Shown here: in pieces, positions 36,298-45,942 of the stretch
How the letters are laid out: the number at the start of each line of letters is the position of its first letter
Position numbering within the stretch: position 1 is the stretch's first letter
Assembly: GCF_904846075.1 (NCBI RefSeq)
Contig: NZ_CAJGZH010000002.1
Coordinates: 868,001 to 932,000 of the forward strand
Length of the DNA stretch: 64,000 nucleotides
Direction of reading: 5' to 3'
Origin: Psychrobacter glacincola
GTDB taxonomy: Bacteria; Pseudomonadota; Gammaproteobacteria; Pseudomonadales; Moraxellaceae
Notes under the pieces: generated by a model
The model's input: only the letters and a program-made list of their open reading frames with translations
What the model was told of the DNA's origin: nothing
The model's database searches: none
Made by a program: the position numbers and the translations under genes

Positions 36298-37095
36298 ATG
36301 TCACACCCTCTCGTCGAATATCAAGTAGAAAATCATATCGCAACCATCACGATGAACGATCCCAAAACACTGAATGCCTTTAGCACAGTGCTAAAAGATG
36401 CCATGATGAACGCACTAACGAATGCAGACGAAGACAAAGACGTCAGAGTCATCATCCTGCAAGGCGCAGGCAATAACTTTTCAAGTGGCGGTCATATCGG
36501 TGAGATGTTAGAAAACGGCATGGAAAGCGAGGCGCTGTCGAATAAGCTAAACTTTATGGTTGGCGAAGTCGCTGAGATTAGCTTAAAGCTGCGTAATATT
36601 CATAAGCCTATTATCGCCAAATTAGAAGGTGCAGTGGCAGGTGCTGGCATGAACTTGGCACTGACTTGTGATTTTCGCATAGCCGCTGATAATGCCAAAT
36701 TCGTGCAAGCCTTTGTCAATATCGGTTTAATACCAGATGCTGGCGGCATTTATTTACTGAATCAATTGATCGGTGTGGCAAAAACCACTGAGATGGTCAT
36801 GCTTGGCGATAAACTCAAAGCGGAAGATATGGCACGCTTAAACTTGGTTAATGATGTGGTCAGTAGCGACGAGCTGGATGCTAGCGTATTGGCATTGGCA
36901 ACGCGCCTGAGCAATCTGCCCGGAAAAGCATTGGCATCAATGAAGCATATGATTAATACGCACGCTTATATGGGTCTCAATGAAGCGCTCGATATGGAAG
37001 TGGATCAACAGACCATGCTTGCTAAAACGGATGATTTTAAAGAAGGTATTACCGCCTTTATGGAAAAACGTAAGCCGGTTTATCAAGGTAAATAA
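36298..37095 (+). CDS. Enoyl-CoA hydratase/isomerase family protein
   Basis: A crotonase-fold enzyme (265 aa) that hydrates or isomerises acyl-CoA double bonds. The oxyanion hole comes from NFSSGGHIGEML and LEGAVAGAGMNLAL, the second element of the CoA-binding region is VQAFVNIGLIPDAGG, and the FKEGITAFMEKRKPVY end is typical. The start is the ATG at 36298 with AAGGAT; the longer frame from 36211 has no ribosome-binding site. The nearest related enzymes are 1,2-epoxyphenylacetyl-CoA isomerase (PaaG-like) or ordinary enoyl-CoA hydratase; no paa genes are nearby, so the substrate stays open. Confidence 0.9.
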   Translation: MSHPLVEYQVENHIATITMNDPKTLNAFSTVLKDAMMNALTNADEDKDVRVIILQGAGNNFSSGGHIGEMLENGMESEALSNKLNFMVGEVAEISLKLRNIHKPIIAKLEGAVAGAGMNLALTCDFRIAADNAKFVQAFVNIGLIPDAGGIYLLNQLIGVAKTTEMVMLGDKLKAEDMARLNLVNDVVSSDELDASVLALATRLSNLPGKALASMKHMINTHAYMGLNEALDMEVDQQTMLAKTDDFKEGITAFMEKRKPVYQGK

Positions 37096-37128
37096 TAACC
37101 TGATCACACTCTGTTTTGCGCTATCATC

Positions 37129-37158
37129 AAAAAGGCTGCCTAATGGCAGCCTTTTTTT
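37129..37158 (+). terminator. Rho-independent terminator
   Basis: AAAAAGGCTGCC and GGCAGCCTTTTTT around a four-base loop, just after the enoyl-CoA hydratase gene. Confidence 0.92.
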
Positions 37159-37219
37159 AGGTCATACGATATCAAGAAAATTCCGTATTAAACATATCTT
37201 TAAGTGACACTTTTAACTC

Positions 37220-37708
37220 TTAAGAATCAGAGGCTATCTTATAGTGATGCGGTAAGGTAAATATCTTGTCAAAACCCAAGGTAAAGATAAAGGTATAAAC
37301 CAAAAAAAATAGCAGTAACGCCGCTTCCATCATAAAAGCTTTGATTAAGCCAACGTCATACCAAATCATATAAAGTGGTAAGCAAATCAATACCAATCCG
37401 CCTTCAAATCCTAAAGCATGCGCACTGCGAATGAGTAAGGTACGCTTTGCCACATGCTTGCGACGTTCCCACGCTTCAAAAGCTGTATTGTATAAGAAGT
37501 TCCAAATCACTGCTGCCAATGACACCATCACAGCAACTGGTAATGATTCTGCCGCGTCGCTACCGCTCAGCTTCATCAATACGAAAGTAGAAGAAATGAT
37601 AGCGATAAGCTCGAAAATAGTCACATAGACGATACGACGTTTGAGTGGGGATAAAGTAATCAACCAAGACTCCAAAGCACTTGAGCGTAAACAAAAAGTG
37701 CCTATCAA
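37220..37708 (-). CDS. PACE family multidrug/biguanide efflux transporter
   Basis: A small inner-membrane exporter of the proteobacterial antimicrobial compound efflux family (AceI-like). Four membrane helices in two tandem repeats are visible: KRRIVYVTIFELIAIISS, then NFLYNTAFEAWERRK; next RSAHALGFEGGLVLI, then VYTFIFTLGFDKIF. These carry the conserved glutamate in the first helix and the family motifs NxxYNxxFE and RxxHxxxFEG. At 162 aa it is slightly longer than AceI because of about 22 residues before the first repeat. The frame has only a TTG start at 37708 and no nearby ATG in front of the domain, so the N-terminus is uncertain. Confidence 0.88.
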   Translation of the reverse strand: MIGTFCLRSSALESWLITLSPLKRRIVYVTIFELIAIISSTFVLMKLSGSDAAESLPVAVMVSLAAVIWNFLYNTAFEAWERRKHVAKRTLLIRSAHALGFEGGLVLICLPLYMIWYDVGLIKAFMMEAALLLFFLVYTFIFTLGFDKIFTLPHHYKIASDS

Positions 37709-37841
37709 AGTATCGGTCCGTCCCGAGATAGAAAAGATAGATTCATTACAGAGCCACGGTTTCCGCCTGCTGCTATATTATACCTAATATAACCGGGAAA
37801 ATCAGTTAGTGCTTATGTCAAAATCAGACATCAGAAATCGC

Positions 37842-38294
37842 TTATTTTGCTGGTTGACCCCATTGATTTGTTTCATGCTTAGTGTCGCTTGCAAGAAATA
37901 TAATCAATAAAATACCTAATAATGGAATAAGTGATATTAAAATCCACCATCCTGAGCGATTGGTATCGTGCAATCTACGTATAGTAACCGCTAAGTTTGG
38001 TATGAACAAACCGAGTGCAACTAGTATATAAAACAACCCTACGCCCGTATCAAAGATGATCGTATCTAGGATCATAGCAATAATCATTAACCCTGTTTGT
38101 ATAAGCAAGAAATACCAGTACTCTTTACGGCGAGCGCGCCCAGAGAAATTGGTATAATTTCTCAAGCCTTTCTTGAACCAGTCGATGATGCCATAGTTTG
38201 CTTCAGCGCTATGATTATTAGCCATTACAGAGTTGTTCAAAGGTGGCGGCGTCGCTTTATCAAGCATACTTCTACTTTCTATCGGATTTGTCAT
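37842..38294 (-). CDS. DUF805 domain membrane protein
   Basis: A small membrane protein (150 aa). A cytoplasmic N-terminus of about 45 residues leads to the DUF805 region: GLRNYTNFSGRARRKEYWYF is the family signature, followed by three to four helices and the VTIRRLHDTNRSGWWIL motif. The last residues (HETNQWGQPAK) match the usual C-terminal NxxGxxP end. AGAGG lies before the ATG at 38294. Function unknown; it is likely monocistronic. Confidence 0.9.
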   Translation of the reverse strand: MTNPIESRSMLDKATPPPLNNSVMANNHSAEANYGIIDWFKKGLRNYTNFSGRARRKEYWYFLLIQTGLMIIAMILDTIIFDTGVGLFYILVALGLFIPNLAVTIRRLHDTNRSGWWILISLIPLLGILLIIFLASDTKHETNQWGQPAK

Positions 38295-38407
38295 TTTTAG
38301 CCTCTAAAGGTGAAAGTCGCTGATTAAGAATTAATGAGCAGCTTGCATTATAATTACTCAATAAAAGTTTGCAAAGACTTATTGATATTTTTGAACTTTT
38401 ATCCTTA

Positions 38408-38440
38408 ACAAAAAACCTCGCATCATAAGACACGAGGTTC
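38408..38440 (-). terminator. Rho-independent terminator of acnB
   Basis: On the minus strand AACCTCG pairs with CGAGGTT around a loop of about 12 bases, followed by TTTTTTG. Located just downstream of the acnB stop. Confidence 0.75.
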
Positions 38441-38471
38441 GTTTTAAATAATCTAAATTTTCAAACCAAAA

Positions 38472-41075
38472 CTAGGTCAATTGAGCAACGTTAATTTTGT
38501 CGGCTTCTTCAGTATAAGAATCCATACGATCGAAGTTCATGTACTGATACACTTCCTCGCCCATACTATCAAGCATACCAGCGTACTGCTGATATTCTTC
38601 GTTGGTTGGCAATTTACCAAGTACCGCTGCGACCGCTGCAAGCTCTGCAGAAGCTAGATATACGTTAGCGCCTTGACCCAAACGGTTCGGGAAGTTACGA
38701 GTTGACGTCGATACCGCAGTAGATTTCGGTGCGATACGTGCTTGGTTACCCATACATAGTGAACAACCTGGCATCTCAGTACGAGCGCCGGCTTGAGCGT
38801 AGATGTTGTAGTAACCCTCTTCCATCAACTGACGCGCATCCATCTTAGTCGGCGGCGCAATCCATAGACGAGTTTTCAAACTACCTGCTGGTACGTCTTG
38901 TAGCAGTTTACCCGCAGCGCGGAAGTGACCGATGTTGGTCATACATGAACCAATGAACACTTCATCAATGGTATCGCCAGCGACATCAGCCAATGTTTTT
39001 GCATCGTCTGGATCGTTCGGGCAGCAAAGGATAGGCTCTTTGATAGTGCTCATATCGATAGTCATATCGATGGCGTATTCTGCATCAGCATCAGCACGCA
39101 ATAGGCTTGGGTTTGCTAGCCATTCTTGCATCTGCTCGATACGACGGCTGATAGTACGTGCATCGCCATAGCCTTCTGAGATCATCCACTTAAGTAGCGT
39201 GATGTTTGAGTTTAAGTACTCAGTCACCGACGCTTCAGACAAAGTGATAGTACAACCAGCAGCACTACGCTCAGCTGAGGCATCAGACAATTCAAACGCT
39301 TGCTCAGCGGTCAAATCTTCTAGACCTTCGATCTCTAAGATACGACCATTGAACTCGTTGATTTTGCCTTTCTTATCAACGGTCAATAGACCTTCTTTAA
39401 TCGCTTGATAAGGAATCGCATGTACTAGGTCACGTAGCGTGATACCAGCCTGACGTTCGCCAACGAAGCGTACACGGACAGATTCAGGCATATCAAGTGG
39501 CATCACACCAGTTGCTGCTGCGAATGCTACTAGACCAGAACCTGCTGGGAATGAGATACCCATTGGGAAACGCGTATGCGAGTCACCACCAGTACCAACG
39601 GTATCTGGAAGTAGCATACGGTTCAACCAGCTATGAATGATACCATCACCAGGACGTAAGCTTACGCCGCCACGGTTCATGATAAAGTCAGGTAGTGTGT
39701 GCTGAGTTTCAACGTCAACTGGCTTTGGATAAGCGGCAGTGTGACAGAATGACTGCATTACTAGATCTGCCTGGAAACCTAGGCAAGCCAAATCTTTTAG
39801 CTCATCACGAGTCATCGGACCAGTCGTATCCTGCGATCCTACAGTCGTCATTTTAGGCTCACAGTACATGCCCGGACGTACGCCCTCTAGACCACAAGCT
39901 TTACCGACCATTTTTTGCGCTAGGGTAAAGCCTTTACCCGTATCAACTGGCTCTTCTGGCTTAGCAAAGATATCTGAATGTCCAAGACCCATGTACGCGC
40001 GAGCACGATTGGTCAAACCACGACCAACGATCAATGGAATACGACCGCCAGCACGAACTTCATCAAGCAATGTTGGTGAGTTCAATTTGAACGTAGACAG
40101 CACTTCATCTGAATCATGCTTAGTGATTTTGCCTTCATACGGATAGATGTCAAACACATCACCCATGTTTAAGTTATCAACGGCTACTTTTTCGATGGGC
40201 AATGCGCCAGAATCTTCCATGGTGTTAAAGAAGATAGGTGCAATATTGTTACCAAGTACTAAACCGCCACCACGTTTGTTCGGCACGTTAGGGATATCAT
40301 CGCCCATCAGCCACAATACTGAGTTGGTCGCAGACTTACGGCTAGAGCCTGTACCTACCACGTCACCAACATAAGCGAGTGGATGGCCTTTTTCTTTTAA
40401 CGCTTCGATTTGCTTCATTGGACCGACAACGCCCTCTTCGTCAGCAGTGATGCCGTCGCGAGAGTTTTTGTGCATAGCCAATGAATGCAATGGGATATCA
40501 GGGCGGCTCCACGCATCTTGCGCAGGCGACAAGTCATCGGTGTTGGTTTCGCCAGTCACTTTAAACGTCGTGTAAGTGGTTTTTTCTGGTACAGCATCAC
40601 GGTTCAAGAACCATTCAGCGTCAGCCCAAGATTGAACCACTTCTTTAGCGATAGCATTGCCCGCTTCTGCTTTTTCAGTCACGTCATTGAATGCGTCAAA
40701 CACCAGCAACGTCTTTTTTAACGCTTCAGCAGCATCTTGTGCCACTTCCGCGTCATCCAGTGCCGCAACCAATGGTTGAACGTTATAGCCACCTTGCATC
40801 GTGCCTAGGATTTGAACGGCTTTTTGCTTGCTAATAAGTGGTGAAGAGGTTTCACCCTTAAGGATCGCTGCTAAAAACGCCGCTTTAACGTAAGCCGCTT
40901 GGTCAACGCCAGCAGGAATACGGTTTTCTAGCAGGTTCATCAAGAACGCGTCTTCGCCTGCTGGTGGATTCTTTAGTAGTTCGACCAACTCTGCTACTTG
41001 TTTTTCATTCAGTGGTAGCGGAACCGTTCCTAGCTCAGCACGTTCTTCGACATGTTTACGATAAGCTTCTAACAC
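38472..41075 (-). CDS. acnB: Aconitate hydratase B (bifunctional with 2-methylisocitrate dehydratase)
   Basis: The main TCA-cycle aconitase, which interconverts citrate and isocitrate through a 4Fe-4S cluster. At 867 aa it has the usual length and AcnB domain order: a HEAT-like domain first (about 1-160), then the swivel domain ([16 protein letters not shown]), then the catalytic domains with GGDSHTRFP, the cluster cysteine in [10 protein letters not shown], and [13 protein letters not shown]. AcnB is also known to bind mRNA when the cluster is lost. It is a single gene with its own terminator and a divergent gene 440 bases away. Confidence 0.98.
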   Translation of the reverse strand: MLEAYRKHVEERAELGTVPLPLNEKQVAELVELLKNPPAGEDAFLMNLLENRIPAGVDQAAYVKAAFLAAILKGETSSPLISKQKAVQILGTMQGGYNVQPLVAALDDAEVAQDAAEALKKTLLVFDAFNDVTEKAEAGNAIAKEVVQSWADAEWFLNRDAVPEKTTYTTFKVTGETNTDDLSPAQDAWSRPDIPLHSLAMHKNSRDGITADEEGVVGPMKQIEALKEKGHPLAYVGDVVGTGSSRKSATNSVLWLMGDDIPNVPNKRGGGLVLGNNIAPIFFNTMEDSGALPIEKVAVDNLNMGDVFDIYPYEGKITKHDSDEVLSTFKLNSPTLLDEVRAGGRIPLIVGRGLTNRARAYMGLGHSDIFAKPEEPVDTGKGFTLAQKMVGKACGLEGVRPGMYCEPKMTTVGSQDTTGPMTRDELKDLACLGFQADLVMQSFCHTAAYPKPVDVETQHTLPDFIMNRGGVSLRPGDGIIHSWLNRMLLPDTVGTGGDSHTRFPMGISFPAGSGLVAFAAATGVMPLDMPESVRVRFVGERQAGITLRDLVHAIPYQAIKEGLLTVDKKGKINEFNGRILEIEGLEDLTAEQAFELSDASAERSAAGCTITLSEASVTEYLNSNITLLKWMISEGYGDARTISRRIEQMQEWLANPSLLRADADAEYAIDMTIDMSTIKEPILCCPNDPDDAKTLADVAGDTIDEVFIGSCMTNIGHFRAAGKLLQDVPAGSLKTRLWIAPPTKMDARQLMEEGYYNIYAQAGARTEMPGCSLCMGNQARIAPKSTAVSTSTRNFPNRLGQGANVYLASAELAAVAAVLGKLPTNEEYQQYAGMLDSMGEEVYQYMNFDRMDSYTEEADKINVAQLT

Positions 41076-41515
41076 AATAGTCGTCCTCGTCAGTTGGGAG
41101 TATTAGTACATTACGTGGGTAGTCAGCATGACCGCCTGCGTCTATATACTAGATGAAATAATTATTGGTGCAATCATAGCTTAAAACGCCCTAAATGTTA
41201 ATGGCTCAGCCTTTAAAAGGCTCATAAAGCGGTTATAAAGGGCTCATATTGAACATTTATTATATAAATAGTACCATCAACAATATGATTGAGCAGCCTT
41301 GCACAATCGATATACAGCTTGTCATTTTAGTCAAGCACCCCTCGATTTATGAGTAAATAAATACGCTGTGACTGCTAGACGCTTTGTAGGATATTATTTG
41401 ATAAAATATCATCTTGATACGATAGCTTAGAGAAAATATCACTTAGAAAAATAGCGCTTGAAAAAACAGCTTTTATTAACCATATATTAAATGAATAAAC
41501 ATTAAGGATAATGAT
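41076..41515. other. Divergent intergenic region acnB / CMD gene
   Basis: About 440 bases. TTGAAA at 41458-41463 and TATATT at 41483-41488 (19-base spacer) are a plausible promoter for the plus-strand gene. The region near 41090-41160 should hold the acnB promoter. No other element was recognised. Confidence 0.35.
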
Positions 41516-41971
41516 ATGGATAGTGGTGCAATGGAAAACAAAAATAGGGAAAACAGCGATATGGAAAACAGCCATATAAAGAGCAACGCTAATTATCAAA
41601 ACGGTCTCAAAGTTCGCACTGACGTGATGGGTGAAGCGCATGTCAAACGCTCGCTTGACAGCACGACTGGATTTACCCAACCATTACAAGACTGGATTAT
41701 TGAGCACGCTTGGGGCAGCACATGGCAAGATGACTCAGTATTGCCACGCAAATATCGCTCATTAATCACCATCGCTTTTTTAATTGCGCAAAAAAGCCCC
41801 ACTGAGCTAAAAGGGCACATTCGAGGTGCCATCAATAATGGCGCAAGTGTCGCTGAGATTCGAGAAGTATTAATGCACAGCTTGCCTTATTGCGGGGCAC
41901 CTGCCACTCAAGAAGCGTTTCGTGCTGCCATAGAAATCCTGAATGAGTTGGATATTGATATAGATATTTAA
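41516..41971 (+). CDS. Carboxymuconolactone decarboxylase family protein
   Basis: A 151-aa protein of the CMD family. After a polar leader of about 30 residues, the domain runs from RTDVMGEAHVKRSLD to the end. It matches 4-carboxymuconolactone decarboxylase (PcaC) better than AhpD: LITIAFLIAQK, ELKGHIRGAINNGAS and LMHSLPYCGAPA are conserved. No AhpD-type CxxC pair is present, so a thiol-peroxidase role is unlikely. No beta-ketoadipate pathway genes are adjacent. AAGGATAAT precedes the ATG at 41516, although other ATGs at 41528 and 41561 are in frame. Confidence 0.87.
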   Translation: MDSGAMENKNRENSDMENSHIKSNANYQNGLKVRTDVMGEAHVKRSLDSTTGFTQPLQDWIIEHAWGSTWQDDSVLPRKYRSLITIAFLIAQKSPTELKGHIRGAINNGASVAEIREVLMHSLPYCGAPATQEAFRAAIEILNELDIDIDI

Positions 41972-42145
41972 AACTATGGTTGCGAGACAAACCATAGTAG
42001 CCTTAATGATCCACCTCAAAATGATCAGTTAAACATTATTCATTGAAAATTAGCCCCTAAGTTTCTGCTATAATGTCCTCACTCACAACACATTCTAATA
42101 ATTCCATAAACCCTTATACTATAAAGGGTTAAGAGATACTTTATT

Positions 42146-43189
42146 ATGACAACTGCCGTACAAACACATGTGCCTGCTGCCAAGGTCAAACCTAAAAAAG
42201 CCATTCAAGGCGAAAAGCTACGTGGCTACGATAAAGTTGCCCGTATCCCAATTAAAGTGATTCCGACCATCGAGGCAAAGAAAAAGCCAGATTGGATTCG
42301 GGTTAAAATGTCCTCGCCCGCTGAAGTAGCTCGTATCAAAGCCACCTTGCGTGAGCAAAAGCTCTATACCGTCTGTGAGGAAGCGGCCTGCCCTAACCTA
42401 CCGCAGTGCTTCGCTGATGGTACGGCGACCTTTATGATTATGGGTGATATCTGTACCCGTCGCTGTCCGTTCTGTGACGTCGGTCATGGTCGTCCTAATG
42501 AGCTAGATGCAGATGAGCCGCGTCACACTGCCGAGACTATTTTAGGTTTGCAGCTTAAGTATGCGGTAATCACCTCTGTGGATCGTGACGATCTAAAAGA
42601 TGGCGGCGCGATGCATTTCGTTGAAGTGCTCAATGAATCTCGCGCACTTAGCCCGAATTGCCTCATTGAAATATTGGTGCCTGATTTCCGTGGTCGTATG
42701 GATATCGCGCTAGACTTGTTAACTGAAACACCGCCAGATGTCTTTAACCATAACATCGAAACCGTGCCTCGTTTATATAAAGCCTTCCGCCCAGGTTCTG
42801 ACTATCAGCATTCGTTAGATTTGCTCAAACTCTATAAAGAGCGTCGCCCTGATATCGCGACCAAGTGCGGCTTTATGGTCGGTCTTGGTGAGACTGAAGA
42901 AGAGATTTATGCGCTGCTTGATGACCTAAAAGCGCATAATGTGGATATGATTACGGTTGGTCAGTATCTGCAACCCAGTAAAAACCACGCGCCTGTCGAT
43001 CGTTATGTCCATCCAGACGAGTTCCAGCGTTATATGGATTATGGTAAAAAAATTGGCTTCTTTAACATTTGGGCAGGCCCAATGGTACGCTCAAGCTATT
43101 TTGCCGATCGTCAGTACTACGGCGAAGACTGCCCAGCGCCAATCCGTAGTAAAAAAGCATTGGCAGCAGAAGGCAAACTTGGCTGCTAA
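42146..43189 (+). CDS. lipA: Lipoyl synthase
   Basis: A radical SAM enzyme that inserts two sulfurs into octanoyl groups on carrier proteins, making lipoyl cofactor. The auxiliary cluster ligands C77, C82 and C88 ([12 protein letters not shown]) and the SAM cluster CTRRCPFC (C103, C107, C110) are all present, with the final RSSY near the C-terminus supplying the last cluster ligand. At 347 aa it is slightly longer than E. coli LipA because of about 25 extra N-terminal residues. The start ATG follows AAGAGATACTTTATT. lipB is not adjacent. Ends at a perfect terminator. Confidence 0.97.
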   Translation: MTTAVQTHVPAAKVKPKKAIQGEKLRGYDKVARIPIKVIPTIEAKKKPDWIRVKMSSPAEVARIKATLREQKLYTVCEEAACPNLPQCFADGTATFMIMGDICTRRCPFCDVGHGRPNELDADEPRHTAETILGLQLKYAVITSVDRDDLKDGGAMHFVEVLNESRALSPNCLIEILVPDFRGRMDIALDLLTETPPDVFNHNIETVPRLYKAFRPGSDYQHSLDLLKLYKERRPDIATKCGFMVGLGETEEEIYALLDDLKAHNVDMITVGQYLQPSKNHAPVDRYVHPDEFQRYMDYGKKIGFFNIWAGPMVRSSYFADRQYYGEDCPAPIRSKKALAAEGKLGC

Positions 43190-43236
43190 GTGTCGGGGTT
43201 TAATGAGCTAATACTTAAAAATTAAGTTGAGCATGT

Positions 43237-43276
43237 AAAAAGGGTGAATAACATTTTATGTTATTCACCCTTTTTT
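43237..43276. terminator. Bidirectional terminator between lipA and TRAP permease gene
   Basis: AAAAAGGGTGAATAACA pairs perfectly with TGTTATTCACCCTTTTT around a short loop, between convergent genes. Confidence 0.94.
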
Positions 43277-43316
43277 ATGACTTTAATGAATTATTAAAAC
43301 CTTTAACCGCAACGTC

Positions 43317-45407
43317 TTAAATGGTTAAAGTTGGCGTTGGCTCGCCACTGTTTCTAGTATTAAGGATGGCGATAGCAATAACGATCACGCCACCCACTAG
43401 ACCAGTCATTACTCCAGGATAGATTAACAGCAAAGCTCCGATTGCCAAAATAACGCGTGTTACTGGGCTCATATCGCTTTTAAAATAACCCTCTAATGCT
43501 GCACTAAGTGCGATAACACCCGTAATTGACGTCAATACTACCGTGATAATATCGATAATAGGTGGTAGCGGGAAGTCCTTAGCAGTTACCGCAAGCCCAG
43601 TAGGATCAATCATTAACATCGCTGGACTATAGATAAACATAAACGGCACGATAAATCCGGCGAGTGCCAATTTGAGAGATAAGAACCCTGTCTTCATCGG
43701 ATCGCCACCAGATATGCCCGCACCAGCAAAGGCGGCTAGACACACAGGCGGTGTAATATTGGCAAAGATACCAAAGTAAAAAACAAACATATGCGCTGAT
43801 AAAATTGGAATATCAAAACCAGCTAAGGCTGGTGCTGCCATCGTTGCTGTAATAATATAGGCAGGAATAGACGGTAGTCCCATGCCCAATACCATCGAGG
43901 CAAGCATGGTCAAAATGAGCGTGAAAAATAACGACCCTGCACCAAGTGTGACAATTGATGAGGTCATCACCGTTCCAAAGCTGGTTAGACTCACGACTCC
44001 GATGATAATACCGACGACTGCACAAGCAGCCATTACCGCGAGCGACTGGCGTGCGCCATCTTCTAATGCACCCAAAATGTCAGAGAAACCCATTCTAGTC
44101 TCTTTTCGCAGCATACTAACTACGACAGTAAAACCAATGGTATAAGCCGCTGCATATCCGACGGGCACATTTCTGATTAATAAGAAAATCAAAAATACGA
44201 TCGGTAGCAGCATATGACCGCGGGCTTTTAACACTTCTTTGACAGCTGGTAAGCTTTCTTTAGCGATACCTTTTAGATCACGACGACCAGCGCGAAAATG
44301 CACCTGCGCAATGACGCCCAGATAATACAATATCGCTGGCAATAAGGCCGCCAACGCAATTGTGCTATACGGCAAGCCTGTTGTCTCCGCCATGATAAAG
44401 GCACTCGCGCCCATAATCGGCGGTAATATTTGCCCGCCAACAGAGGCACTCGCCTCAACGGCACCTGCAAAATCTTTGTGGTAACCAACCTTTTTCATGA
44501 GCGGAATGGTAAAGGCACCAGTACTGACCACGTTTGACAAAGCAGAGCCATTAATACTGCCCATAAAACCACTAGAGATGACCGCCACTTTTGCAGGCCC
44601 GCCTTTTTTATGACCCGCAATTGCCAATGCCAAATCATTAAACAGCTGCCCCATTCCCGAGCGCGCTAAGAATGCACCAAAAAGAATGAATAAAAAGATA
44701 AAAGTGACCGATGCACCAATCGCAACAGAGTATAAGCCTTCGGTTTTTAGGAATAATTGACCAAAGATATCACCCATGTCATAAGGACGCGTCAGCAGCC
44801 TATCAGGCATAAAGTCTAAATGGCTAACAAACGGATACGCCAAAAATATCCCTGCCAATATCGGTAAAATCCAACCTGTGATACGGCGACTGCCTTCTAA
44901 TACGCAGACCACCGTAATCAGCGAAAATATCACATCCATCTGATTGGCCATACCGCCACGTGAGGTCACGATATCTTGATATTCATATATCAGATAAGCC
45001 ATTCCAGATAAAGACAGGGCAAACCAAATCCAGTCATACCATGCAACGCGCTGACGGCTGCTTTTTTTACTTGCGGGGAAAATTAAGAAAATTAAGGCAA
45101 AACCAATGCCCACGTGTACAGAGCGCTGTAGCAGCGCTGGCATGGGATTAAAGGTGATATATAAATGAAACAGTGAATATAAAATGCAAAGTCCAACGAT
45201 AAAATACTTCACTGGTCCTTGAGTGATGTGCCTTGTGATGGATTCTCTATCATACTTCTCTAATATGGCTTTATTGTGGGCTTGCGCCTCGAGTTCAGCG
45301 TCGACCTGAGTATCAGCATCCGTGTTGGAATGTATAGGCAAGTCGTTATTGATATGGTTATCTGACATCGTTGTCACATTATTGTGATCCATCACTTGGG
45401 AGTTCAT
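43317..45407 (-). CDS. TRAP transporter fused permease (TAXI type, DctQM fusion)
   Basis: A fused small/large permease of a tripartite ATP-independent periplasmic transporter. From the ATG at 45407 it has 696 aa, with a charged N-terminal tail and about 16-18 hydrophobic segments. SGFMGSINGSALSNVVSTGAF and GMGLPSIPAYIITATMAAPAL are signature loops of the DctM-type domain. AAGGATTTGTGTC gives a good start at 45407; the longer frame to 45443 lacks this. The start overlaps the end of the DUF1850 gene by 29 bases, so the three genes TAXI receptor, DUF1850 and permease form one operon. The substrate is unknown; glutamate and other acids have been reported for TAXI systems. Confidence 0.93.
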   Translation of the reverse strand: MNSQVMDHNNVTTMSDNHINNDLPIHSNTDADTQVDAELEAQAHNKAILEKYDRESITRHITQGPVKYFIVGLCILYSLFHLYITFNPMPALLQRSVHVGIGFALIFLIFPASKKSSRQRVAWYDWIWFALSLSGMAYLIYEYQDIVTSRGGMANQMDVIFSLITVVCVLEGSRRITGWILPILAGIFLAYPFVSHLDFMPDRLLTRPYDMGDIFGQLFLKTEGLYSVAIGASVTFIFLFILFGAFLARSGMGQLFNDLALAIAGHKKGGPAKVAVISSGFMGSINGSALSNVVSTGAFTIPLMKKVGYHKDFAGAVEASASVGGQILPPIMGASAFIMAETTGLPYSTIALAALLPAILYYLGVIAQVHFRAGRRDLKGIAKESLPAVKEVLKARGHMLLPIVFLIFLLIRNVPVGYAAAYTIGFTVVVSMLRKETRMGFSDILGALEDGARQSLAVMAACAVVGIIIGVVSLTSFGTVMTSSIVTLGAGSLFFTLILTMLASMVLGMGLPSIPAYIITATMAAPALAGFDIPILSAHMFVFYFGIFANITPPVCLAAFAGAGISGGDPMKTGFLSLKLALAGFIVPFMFIYSPAMLMIDPTGLAVTAKDFPLPPIIDIITVVLTSITGVIALSAALEGYFKSDMSPVTRVILAIGALLLIYPGVMTGLVGGVIVIAIAILNTRNSGEPTPTLTI

Positions 45408-45942
45408 GACACAAATCCTTGTTAAATCTATCAATGAAACCATACGTTTTCGGCATGATCGTTACTTCAGAATAGTCTGGCACCCAGCGATGAATGAGCA
45501 TCTGGTAGTTACCATAGTCAATCTCACCTTTGGTAAGCCGTGAGACCACCCAATTGAGCTTAGGCAATTTCTCATTGATTTGATAACCCAGATAGCCAGG
45601 TTTTTGTATCGGAGCAAGCGCTTCGGTTGAGGGTGTGCCCGCCCCAAAAGCTTCAAAATAAGTGGTGGTCAGCAGCAATTCAGCGTCTTCTGTACTGCTG
45701 CCGTCTATACGTTGGTATTGCTCTTCCCACCATTGTTTTTCTACAGAGTGTATCCAGCGCAGTTGAAAATTTGGCTCGACGAAGTAGCACACTTTATCAT
45801 TAGCACCATCAACGCCTGCGACACGCACTTCCACCACAGGCTGACGGACAAAGAGATGCCATAGCGTAAAAAAAACCAGCGCGGCAATGCCTGCCACGCC
45901 AATCAATAACCCTAAACGCTTATTTAGCTGCTTGCTCATCAT
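45379..45942 (-). CDS. DUF1850 domain protein of TAXI-TRAP operon
   Basis: A 187-aa membrane-anchored protein. One N-terminal helix (about 10-32, LLIGVAGIAALVFFTLWHLF) precedes the extracytoplasmic DUF1850 domain: RWIHSVEKQWWEEQY is the family signature. DUF1850 genes nearly always sit between TAXI receptor and fused permease genes. Its start overlaps the receptor gene by about 23 bases, and its end overlaps the permease gene by 29 bases. The frame is open further up to 45987, but the ATG-ATG at 45942/45939 fits the family start better. Confidence 0.87.
   Translation of the reverse strand: MMSKQLNKRLGLLIGVAGIAALVFFTLWHLFVRQPVVEVRVAGVDGANDKVCYFVEPNFQLRWIHSVEKQWWEEQYQRIDGSSTEDAELLLTTTYFEAFGAGTPSTEALAPIQKPGYLGYQINEKLPKLNWVVSRLTKGEIDYGNYQMLIHRWVPDYSEVTIMPKTYGFIDRFNKDLCHELPSDGSQ

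Noticed and set aside
41516..41971. AhpD-type peroxidase for the CMD-family gene
   Set aside because: The CxxC active-site pair of AhpD is absent; only a single cysteine (PYCGAP) is present, as in decarboxylase-like members.
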